A DNA stretch of 5,682 nucleotides from B8-G4 sp033720735. GTDB taxonomy: Bacteria > Bacteroidota > Bacteroidia > Chitinophagales > Saprospiraceae. The stretch spans positions 1 through 5,682 of the forward strand of contig JAWWBX010000288.1 in NCBI GenBank assembly GCA_033720735.1, in the 5' to 3' direction. Positions 1 through 5,682 of this stretch are shown piece after piece (within the stretch, counting starts at the first letter, position 1; the number at the start of each line of letters is the position of its first letter). Both the position numbers and the translations under genes were made by a program. The notes beneath the pieces were generated by a model that saw nothing but the letters and a program-made list of their open reading frames with translations, did no database searches and was not told the DNA's origin.

Positions 1-408
1 GCGGGGGCCGTGCTGATCGGAATTGCGATCACCCTGTGGATCAAGCGCCATGCCGAACTGGGGAAGGCCCGCAAGGAGTTGCCCAGTGCCCGCAATCTCG
101 CCGGACACCTGGGACGCGGGTTCCTGGTCAATACATTCAGTCCCTTTACGGTCATCTTCTGGCCGTCTCTCGTCCTGACCAAGGCCCTCAACACTGAGAT
201 GGACCGGCAGACCGCTCTCCTCTTTTTCGGATCGGTGATCCTGGCGCTGATGATCGGTGACACGCTCAAGTCGATCTTTGCCGAATGGATCCGACGGCGC
301 CTCAAGGATCGCTACATCCGCACTTCCCGCGTCGTGTTTGCCATTGTTTTTGCAACCATCGGGCTCTATCTGCTGACCAGGGCGGTGATAGCACTCGTGA
401 CAGCGTGA
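1..408 (+). CDS. LysE/RhtB-family membrane exporter, C-terminal part (5' end outside window)
   Basis: The reading frame is open from base 1 (gcg ggg gcc gtg) to the TGA at 406-408, so 135 residues of a longer gene are visible. The GTG at 10 is probably an internal valine, because it sits inside a hydrophobic helix. LysE/RhtB proteins are usually about 200-210 residues with five or six membrane helices, so about 70 N-terminal residues should be missing. Visible are a helix ending in ITLWIKR, a polar basic loop (about residues 17-38), the motif GFLVNTFSPFTVIFWPSLV typical of the second half of the family (compare GFLxNxxNPxxxxFW), a helix around LLFFGSVILALMIGDTL, a basic loop RRRLKDRYIR, and a final helix VVFAIVFATIGLYLLTRAVI. 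Family members export amino acids or related small molecules across the inner membrane; the substrate cannot be read from this fragment. The gene lies 61 bases upstream of yjbQ on the same strand. Confidence 0.8.
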   Translation, partial: AGAVLIGIAITLWIKRHAELGKARKELPSARNLAGHLGRGFLVNTFSPFTVIFWPSLVLTKALNTEMDRQTALLFFGSVILALMIGDTLKSIFAEWIRRRLKDRYIRTSRVVFAIVFATIGLYLLTRAVIALVTA

Positions 409-469
409 CCGGTGTTTTCTGTTCCCCTACTTTGTCCTCTCGCACCGGATCTTTCCTGATCTTCGCAGC

Positions 470-880
470 ATGATCATTCAACACGCCCTTTCGGTTGGTC
501 CCTTCGCACGGGGATACCATTTGATCACGCGCGACATCCTCAGCGCGCTCGGCGAGTTACCGGAGCAAGGGGTCCTGCATCTCTTCGTGCAACATACTTC
601 AGCCGGCCTGACGATCAATGAGAATGCCGATCCCGATGTGCGGGTAGACTTTGAGACCTTTTTCAACCGGATTGCGCCCGAGCATCTGCCGGGTATCGTA
701 CATACCATCGAAGGCCCGGATGACATGCCCGCCCATATCAAGGCCAGCCTGGTGGGGTCGTCGGTGTCGATCCCCATCACAGAACATCGCCTCAACCTCG
801 GAACCTGGCAGGGCATCTACTTTTGTGAATTCAGGGACCGGGGCGGTGTTCGCCGCCTGGTGGCCACCATCTACAGTTAG
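470..880 (+). CDS. yjbQ: YjbQ family protein (UPF0047; 'secondary thiamine-phosphate synthase' family)
   Basis: This is a complete 136-residue gene of the usual family length, ATG to TAG. Its recognisable family blocks are QHTSAGLTINENADPDVRVD (residues 41-60), the stretch H78-T-I-E-G-P-D-D-M-P-A-H89-I-K (78-91), SVSIPITEHRLNLGTWQGIY (98-117) and a C-terminal CEFRDRGGVRR. H42, H78 and H89 sit in the conserved blocks and are the likely metal or active-site histidines, by family knowledge. The protein should be a small soluble cytoplasmic enzyme forming a trimeric alpha/beta assembly. The name 'secondary thiamine-phosphate synthase' comes from weak activity of the E. coli protein that complements a thiE mutant; the true role is unsettled. 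Many relatives have G where this protein has E105 (PITEHRL versus PIxxGRL), a small departure. No Shine-Dalgarno sequence precedes the ATG (upstream bases are cttcctgatcttcgcagc), as is common in Bacteroidota. It follows the exporter gene and could be on the same transcript. Its stop is 4 bases from the convergent caspase gene. Confidence 0.93.
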   Translation: MIIQHALSVGPFARGYHLITRDILSALGELPEQGVLHLFVQHTSAGLTINENADPDVRVDFETFFNRIAPEHLPGIVHTIEGPDDMPAHIKASLVGSSVSIPITEHRLNLGTWQGIYFCEFRDRGGVRRLVATIYS

Positions 881-884
881 CGGA

Positions 885-2885
885 TCAAACTTCCGGGGTA
901 AAGTTCTTTTGGGCAAACGGGCGCAGGAGAGCACAATCCAGCTCGGGCTTGTCCATCAGAGACAGGTCGTTGTGATCGGGATTGCGCAGGCGAACGGTAC
1001 AATCGACGGTTCCCCAATCGGGTTTGCGCTCCTCCTCCCGGACACGTCGCGTACCTTTGCCTGCAAGATTGCGCAGTCCACACAGTTGCGGCGGGTCCAG
1101 TTCTTCCTGGTCAAAACTGCTGAGTTCGACAGGCTCGTGACTGCTGACCACCAGCTTGTACTCGATATGCTCATCCGGCCAGTTGTAGAACCGCTTGTAG
1201 TGCTCCAGTGCGAAATACGGCCGCTGGTTTCCGGTCGCCTCGTAGGTCTCACCTGCTTTCAACTTGATCGACATTTCCGGAAAAACGAGATCGGTATAAA
1301 TGCCGCCGAGTTCCGACACGACAGCGGCACTGACAAAGACCGGGTCCTTTGAGACGTTGGTGATTTTGAGCTGCATTTTCACCTCGTAACGATCTGCGCT
1401 GGCCGGGGTCGCCACAAAGACGCCGTTGGTGACATCCTGCAAGGTGTCATCATTGAGTAAGCCCATTTCCACTTTCAGAGGCGGCACCTGATACTGGATA
1501 GTATCCGGGTTGTGCAATTGTGTGATCCCAAAGGCCTTGCCCAATGCCTCCAGCTGAAACGCCAGCTGCCCCAGATCGATCTCGTCTCCATCTTCCCCGG
1601 GAGTGATCGGGATCTGCTCAGCACGTGGACGGAAACGATCACCCGGGTTGGTGAGATAGGCGAATCCACTGAAGATCACGATGTCGAAGTGGACTTCGTC
1701 GGTCGCCAGTTGCTCCCGCTCTCTCAGCCATTCCTGGATCTGAGCGAGCAACTCCGGGCGGTCCTCATTCACATCGACAGCCTGGCAATACACGGTGGGA
1801 CGTGCTTGCAGCATCAGCTCGACCTGATAGGATTGCTGGGTATCGAGTATACTCGCAGCCGGGATCGTGAGTTTGGCCTTGTCGACCTGGATCTCATCCA
1901 GTTTCGCATCCGTAACTAAGTTGCCGCCGTGGAGTAGCTTTACCCCGTCACCTTTTTGCAGGCCGTGCATCTGACCTGCGTTGACGACCCATCCCATCTC
2001 TTCGCCGAGATGCTCAGCCCGGATGGCGAGGCGTTCGGCATCCAGCGTGCGTCCCAGCCATCCGTCATACATACTCACATTGCCTTTGTGGCGCACGCTC
2101 ACCTCAGGGATCTGCTTGTCGTGTTTTGACGAGAAGCGCAACTTGGCGATCTGCTTGATATCGGCATAGCGGATATCCGAGTTGCGTCCTTCCAGGAGTC
2201 GCAACAGGAAGTCCGTAAAGATCCCATGTTGCAATTCTTTGTCCTCATAGGCCTGCTGATAGGCGCGACACGCCGAGATATGGACATCGTGACGCACAGG
2301 AAGCAACCCGTCCAGATCCTGCTCGAGTTGGTCCTGACTCCATGCATCGGCGAAGAGGAATTTGTCGAATCCACGTTCCGGGAAGCTCCGCTCCCACCTG
2401 CGGGGTGTATGCGCGTCGGCGAGAAATGCGCGCATGTTGTCGCCCGAGTGACAGCAATCGAACATGGTGATCACCCGCACGTCGGGATCCTGGATCGTCT
2501 GACTGAATATGTAGCGTAATTCCTTGTCAGCCATCAGGTAGTCCTCTTGCCCGAGGTCGTAGCAAACAAGGCACTCGATCTGGCCATCATGCTCGTAACG
2601 GGCCAGCCACTCCGGTGCCTTTTCCTGTACGCCGTGGCCGGAGAAGTAGAACAGGGCGATATCCTGACCACTGGCCTGAGCAAGATGTTCGCGCAATGCT
2701 ATCTCAATGTTGGGCTTGGTGGCCTGTTCGTCGAGCAAGACACGCACATGCGCCTGGTATTCAGTCGCTGGCAAGGAGGTCAGGTAGGTCTGCATGCGGC
2801 GGACATCGGTGAGACAGCCTTTCAATGCCGACCGGCTGTAGGCATTGATGCCAACAAGTACTGCATAAATGTGCATCGGATCCAT
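885..2885 (-). CDS. Caspase-family (C14) peptidase with long C-terminal extension
   Basis: From ATG at 2885 this encodes 666 residues (numbering below). An ATG three codons on (2876) is also plausible. A longer start at 2981 would add 32 residues unlike the family and overlap the upstream gene, so it was not chosen. The N-terminal caspase domain (about 5-270) shows strand HIYAVLVGINAYS (5-17), LKGCLTDVRRM (21-31), FYFSGHGVQ with catalytic H84, and VITMFDCCHSGD with catalytic Cys, probably C145 of the C144-C145 pair. A p10-like part follows: HISACRAYQQAYED (202-215) then GIFTDFLLRLLE (221-232). After DGWLG (274-278) come about 390 residues: a small beta-barrel-like segment (AGQMHGLQKGDGVKLL, 303-318), an alpha/beta segment with EVHFDIVIFSGFAYL (397-411), a beta-sandwich-like segment (about 495-591, with YEVKMQLKITNVS and EYKLVVSSHEPVEL), and a tail with DWGTVDCTVRL. 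No signal peptide or membrane helix is seen, so it is probably cytoplasmic. The family cleaves proteins after specific residues; substrate and trigger are unknown. Neither an autoinhibitory site nor a known defence partner is visible. Confidence 0.9.
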   Translation of the reverse strand: MDPMHIYAVLVGINAYSRSALKGCLTDVRRMQTYLTSLPATEYQAHVRVLLDEQATKPNIEIALREHLAQASGQDIALFYFSGHGVQEKAPEWLARYEHDGQIECLVCYDLGQEDYLMADKELRYIFSQTIQDPDVRVITMFDCCHSGDNMRAFLADAHTPRRWERSFPERGFDKFLFADAWSQDQLEQDLDGLLPVRHDVHISACRAYQQAYEDKELQHGIFTDFLLRLLEGRNSDIRYADIKQIAKLRFSSKHDKQIPEVSVRHKGNVSMYDGWLGRTLDAERLAIRAEHLGEEMGWVVNAGQMHGLQKGDGVKLLHGGNLVTDAKLDEIQVDKAKLTIPAASILDTQQSYQVELMLQARPTVYCQAVDVNEDRPELLAQIQEWLREREQLATDEVHFDIVIFSGFAYLTNPGDRFRPRAEQIPITPGEDGDEIDLGQLAFQLEALGKAFGITQLHNPDTIQYQVPPLKVEMGLLNDDTLQDVTNGVFVATPASADRYEVKMQLKITNVSKDPVFVSAAVVSELGGIYTDLVFPEMSIKLKAGETYEATGNQRPYFALEHYKRFYNWPDEHIEYKLVVSSHEPVELSSFDQEELDPPQLCGLRNLAGKGTRRVREEERKPDWGTVDCTVRLRNPDHNDLSLMDKPELDCALLRPFAQKNFTPEV

Positions 2886-2955
2886 TGGAGATGGGTTGTC
2901 GTGGAAGATATTGTCTTTGAAGATAGTGAAAAGCAATCCCGCGGTGCAGGCACGG

Positions 2956-5682
2956 CTAATTGCTGATCGCCTGCTCACCATTCACCACCAGCTGCTTGCC
3001 ATTGCGGATGTGCACGGGATCGTAGCCAAAATTTCCGGAGATCACCAGATTGTTGACCGTGATCGTGCCGGGTCCTGATCCAAAAAGTGCGCCGCCCTGA
3101 TCAGCAGCGAAACACGCGGTGATGGTGAGTCCATTGAAATAGGCATTCCCCAGGCACCGGATACCACCCCCGCGCTGCTGAAAAGTGTTGGACGGATGGT
3201 TGGCATTTCCGTCGCGGACCGTGAGATCGATGATTGAAACAGCCGTTCCGGACTGGATCTTCACGACAGTAAAGGAATTGTCAACGGCCGTTCCAGGGAT
3301 GCCGATATCTCCCGAAAGATGTACCGGATGAGCAGCGACGATGCGCTCACTGGTGTCGGCCTCGGTGCCGGCAAATCCACCGATGAGCGTGATGCCATCC
3401 GGCAACCCGAAGGAAACGGTCCGATTGGTCGGGTGGGGCAGATACGTTCCTTCCTTGATCCACACCTGCACGGGCGATCCCAGGACGGTCGCGTGCTCAA
3501 GAGCCAGTTGGAGATCCCCGTAGGCGTCGGCCCAACTGAACCCGGTCTGTCCACCGGTGGCGTCATGGGCCACATAGAGCTGGGTCGGGATCGGGATGCT
3601 GACCAGATTTGTTTCCCAGAGCCCTCGCCCAAACGTGGCCGCACGCAATTTGCCGGATGATTGATGGATCTCAAGCTCGTAAATAATGACATTGGGAAGT
3701 GCGGTGCCAAACGGTTGCCAGCTTCCCATTGTCTGGTCACGATAGTACACGCCGACATCTGTCCCGATATACAGCAGGTTGTCCGAATATGGCTGCCTCA
3801 CGACTGTGTTGACGGGTATGCCTGGCAGGCCCGTGGAGTAGTCTGACCAGGTTTGACCTGCATCACTTGAATAGTAGACCCGGTCAGTCAGCGCATATCC
3901 GGAAAACGTGAGCCAGAGTTGCTCCGGATCGGCCGGATGGACGGTGATGTCGGTGATAAAATGTCCGGGCAGTCCGGCCGTCAAGGTGTCCCAGACACCT
4001 CCACCATCGGTGGTGCGATAAAGGATGCCGTTGTCTGACGTATAGATGTAGTCCGGGTTTGATGGCGCCACCTCCAGGGCGTTGAGATTGCCGGCATCAA
4101 TCCCCGATATCTTGGTCCATGTACTCCCGCTGCTGGTACTTTTCCACACATTGTCAAAGGCGGCAAACAGGGTATTGGAGTTCGTTGGATGCAGCATGTA
4201 AGGCGTCACCCAGGCTCCTTCCTCGTTGATCCCATTGGTACTCGAACTGAAATTGATCCCTCCGTCGGTTGACCGCTGGATGCCCCCGCCCTGGTAGCTC
4301 ACATACATGAAACTGGAATTTGCCGGATTGATGATGGCCTCCATACCGTCGGCACCATAGACATGCGTCCAGATGCCACCCGACAACAAATTGCTGCCAT
4401 TATCCTGCGACCCGGCGAGGATCAGGCCGGCCGACTGGGGCGTCCCTCCCATCCGGTAAAACTGGGTGATCGACAGACCGCCGCTTAGATCACTCCAGTC
4501 ATCCCCATCATTGTTGCTCTTGAAGATCCCACCGTCTGAACCGACATACAGACGATCACCGACCATCACCAGATCGTGGATATCGGCGTGCACATAGCCG
4601 AAGCCGTTGCCATAGATCCACTGGGTGACGATGTCCAGGTCAATGCCCGCATTGATGGATTTCCAGATGTTGATCCCGCCGGTATAAACGACTTCCGCAT
4701 CATTGGGATCGACAGCCAGAGCCATGTTGTACCAGCACTGTCCACCGCCACCGGCACCTGTAGAAGAGTAGTTGAAGACATTGGGCGTGCTGGTCTGGAG
4801 CGTGAAAGTGGCTCCGGCATTCGTCGACCGGTACAACCCCTCAAACGATCCGTCACTCGCCTCGCCGCTCAACACATAGACCCAGTCCGGCTCGTCGGGC
4901 GACACCCCGATCCGGTAGCGATTGACGATGGCCGGATCGGCGAGGCCGTCCGTATCATCGACCTCGGTAAACGAGCCACCGCCGTCTGTCGATCTGTAGA
5001 AGTGATTGGAACACACATATACGGTGTCATGGTCGGTTGGATGCAACTTGACATCGTGAAAACTGCCGGACATGAGCTGGAGCCACGAAGTGCCGCCGTT
5101 GGTGGTCCGGTACAGGCCATCACTGGTTGCGGCGTAGAGCACCTGTGTGTTGCCCGGATCCATCGCCATTTTCCGCACAACAAATACCCCGGCCGACAAC
5201 ATGCCCGCGGGTGTCCAGGTGACACCCCCGTCTTCTGACTTCATCACGCCGATACTGTAGGTATCAAACCCGTCGCCATCGCCGGTTCCGACGTACATCA
5301 CATCCGGATCTGTCGGATCAATGACGATGGCCGAGATGCCCAACTGAGCAAAGTCATCGGTGTGTGGTGTCCATGTGGCGCCCGCATCCTCGCTTTTCCA
5401 AAGGCCGCCGGAAGGTGTGCCTACGAATAGAATGTTGGTGTCCAGTGGGTGCTCCGCGATGGCATTGACCCGGCCGTTGCCCGGATTATATCCGTCATTT
5501 CCGTTGACCCACTCCTCCGGTCCCAGCGGGGTCCATGGATCGCTGCTGCGTTGGGTGTGATTGCGCTGACGCTGGTATTGCGCAAGGGCACGCAGGTACG
5601 CGCGCCTGTCGATCCGCCCGTTCGATGACCAGGTCCGTTGCTCCATGAACCATTCCCAGCGTTTGAATTGTTTCCAGCCATA
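2956..5682 (-). CDS. Secreted Asp-box (BNR/VPS10-like) beta-propeller protein fused to a beta-helix, N-terminus outside window
   Basis: The frame runs in from the right edge (12 codons, YGWKQFKRWEWF) before the first visible ATG at 5646. That Met is internal: Bacteroidota homologs carry a signal peptide and a GKGWKQFKRWEWFMExR segment first, so the start lies beyond base 5682. At least 908 residues are encoded; numbering below counts the ATG at 5646 as residue 1. Residues 40-682 are a beta-propeller region opening with WTPLGP and GNGRVNAIAEHPLDTN. It holds about eleven Asp-box motifs (S/T-x-D/N-x-G-x-T/S-W/F), as in sortilin/VPS10, sialidase and GH74 proteins, and closes with LRAATFGRGLWETNL (667-681). 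Residues 688-896 resemble a right-handed beta-helix: LYVAHDATGGQTGFSWADAY, then IKEGTYLP, GITLIGGFAG, RGGGIRCLGNAYFNGLTITA and QGGALFGSG. The protein ends at NGEQAISN without a recognisable type IX secretion C-terminal domain. It is probably extracellular or surface-bound, in adhesion, glycan binding or hydrolysis; no catalytic set was identified, so an enzyme function is not claimed. Confidence 0.9.
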   Translation of the reverse strand, partial: YGWKQFKRWEWFMEQRTWSSNGRIDRRAYLRALAQYQRQRNHTQRSSDPWTPLGPEEWVNGNDGYNPGNGRVNAIAEHPLDTNILFVGTPSGGLWKSEDAGATWTPHTDDFAQLGISAIVIDPTDPDVMYVGTGDGDGFDTYSIGVMKSEDGGVTWTPAGMLSAGVFVVRKMAMDPGNTQVLYAATSDGLYRTTNGGTSWLQLMSGSFHDVKLHPTDHDTVYVCSNHFYRSTDGGGSFTEVDDTDGLADPAIVNRYRIGVSPDEPDWVYVLSGEASDGSFEGLYRSTNAGATFTLQTSTPNVFNYSSTGAGGGGQCWYNMALAVDPNDAEVVYTGGINIWKSINAGIDLDIVTQWIYGNGFGYVHADIHDLVMVGDRLYVGSDGGIFKSNNDGDDWSDLSGGLSITQFYRMGGTPQSAGLILAGSQDNGSNLLSGGIWTHVYGADGMEAIINPANSSFMYVSYQGGGIQRSTDGGINFSSSTNGINEEGAWVTPYMLHPTNSNTLFAAFDNVWKSTSSGSTWTKISGIDAGNLNALEVAPSNPDYIYTSDNGILYRTTDGGGVWDTLTAGLPGHFITDITVHPADPEQLWLTFSGYALTDRVYYSSDAGQTWSDYSTGLPGIPVNTVVRQPYSDNLLYIGTDVGVYYRDQTMGSWQPFGTALPNVIIYELEIHQSSGKLRAATFGRGLWETNLVSIPIPTQLYVAHDATGGQTGFSWADAYGDLQLALEHATVLGSPVQVWIKEGTYLPHPTNRTVSFGLPDGITLIGGFAGTEADTSERIVAAHPVHLSGDIGIPGTAVDNSFTVVKIQSGTAVSIIDLTVRDGNANHPSNTFQQRGGGIRCLGNAYFNGLTITACFAADQGGALFGSGPGTITVNNLVISGNFGYDPVHIRNGKQLVVNGEQAISN
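2959..3585 (-). other. C-terminal beta-helix (pectate-lyase-like / polymorphic outer-membrane-protein-like) domain region
   Basis: This part of the propeller gene (residues 688-896 from the ATG at 5646) starts with LYVAHDATGGQTGFSWADAY and DLQLALEHA, the usual opening of parallel beta-helix domains in Bacteroidota surface proteins. It continues with VQVWIKEGTYLP, ITLIGGFAGTEADTSER and HLSGDIGIPG. The helix rungs follow (SIIDLTVRDGNA, GGGIRCLGNAYFNGLTITAC, GGALFGSGPGTITVNNLVIS). The GGGI and GGAL turns resemble chlamydial Pmp-type repeats. At about 209 residues it is short for such domains, which often run longer and end in a sorting domain. Related folds bind or cleave polysaccharides; no catalytic residues could be identified. 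Confidence 0.7.
3847..5397 (-). repeat. Array of about eleven Asp-box (BNR) repeats within the propeller gene
   Basis: The motifs, by residue position counted from the ATG at 5646, are KSEDAGATW (84), KSEDGGVTW (136), RTTNGGTSW (180), RSTDGGGSF (218), RSTNAGATF (273), KSINAGIDL (329, degenerate), KSNNDGDDW (376), RSTDGGINF (458), KSTSSGSTW (502), RTTDGGGVW (544) and YSSDAGQTW (592). A further weak copy may lie near YYRDQTMGSW (634). Spacing is mostly 38-56 residues, one beta-propeller blade each, with a wider gap of 82 between positions 376 and 458 where a blade may lack the motif. Most copies are preceded by a strand of the type HPTDxDTVYV, then the hairpin motif. The number fits either one ten-bladed VPS10-type propeller plus extra blades or two seven-bladed propellers; the sequence alone does not decide. 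The short DNA palindromes around these sites (such as ccaccatcggtgg) follow from the GG-rich codons of the motif. Confidence 0.85.

Noticed and set aside
427..434. CTACTTTG as a -7 promoter element for yjbQ
   Set aside because: It matches only the TTTG half of TAnnTTTG and has no well-placed upstream TTG.
409..448. Inverted repeat CCGGTG (409-414) / CACCGG (443-448) between the exporter and yjbQ, considered as a terminator or operator
   Set aside because: The stem is only 6 bp with a 28-base loop and no T-run directly after it, so chance is a sufficient explanation.
858..869. Perfect 12-base palindrome TGGTGGCCACCA near the end of yjbQ
   Set aside because: It lies in conserved coding sequence and lacks a loop for a stable hairpin; no second copy was noticed.
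651..1352. Plus-strand open frame of 233 codons spanning the end of yjbQ and the caspase gene antisense
   Set aside because: It overlaps two well-supported genes, has low-complexity shadow-type composition and no recognisable domain.
2886..2981. Longer caspase start at 2981 adding 32 residues
   Set aside because: It would overlap the end of the propeller gene, and the added residues match nothing; caspase-family proteins commonly begin right at the first strand, here MHIYAVLVGIN.
4576..5238. Plus-strand open frame of 220 codons antisense to the propeller gene
   Set aside because: It mirrors the repetitive, GC-rich codons of the propeller repeats and has no independent family signature.
885..5682. 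A known caspase-based antiphage defence system
   Set aside because: No NTPase sensor, gasdermin, nucleotide cyclase, CRISPR effector or effector-associated domain is visible next to the caspase gene in this window.

Overview
The window looks like ordinary chromosome of a moderately GC-rich member of the Bacteroidota, most likely from the Saprospiria or a related lineage. This is inferred from three things. The large minus-strand gene belongs to the Asp-box propeller secreted proteins with a 'GWKQFKRWEWFMEQR' type N-terminus, which is common in that phylum. No Shine-Dalgarno sequence precedes the start codons that can be seen. A long caspase-family protein lies next to the propeller gene. No rRNA, tRNA, CRISPR array, insertion sequence, attachment site or convincing terminator was seen.

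Layout. On the plus strand, positions 1-408 hold the C-terminal part of a LysE/RhtB-type membrane exporter, cut by the window edge. A 61-base gap follows, then a complete YjbQ/UPF0047 gene (470-880). On the minus strand, converging on yjbQ with only 4 bases between stop codons, is a caspase-family (C14) peptidase gene (885-2885). It has an intact His/Cys dyad and a long C-terminal extension of about 390 residues. Upstream of it on the same strand, across a 70-base gap, is a large secreted protein gene (2956-5682). Its start lies beyond the right edge. The protein carries about eleven Asp-box (BNR) repeats forming a beta-propeller, fused to a short right-handed beta-helix.

How the genes relate. 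The exporter and yjbQ are housekeeping-type genes that may be co-transcribed. The propeller/beta-helix gene and the caspase gene point the same way and are close enough to share a transcript, but they should act in different places: the first outside the cell, the second in the cytoplasm. Nothing in the sequence proves they work together. The most interesting points are the uncharacterised C-terminal half of the caspase protein, the propeller-helix fusion with no visible type IX sorting domain, and whether the two genes are paired in other genomes. I see no clear evidence of a new multi-gene system.
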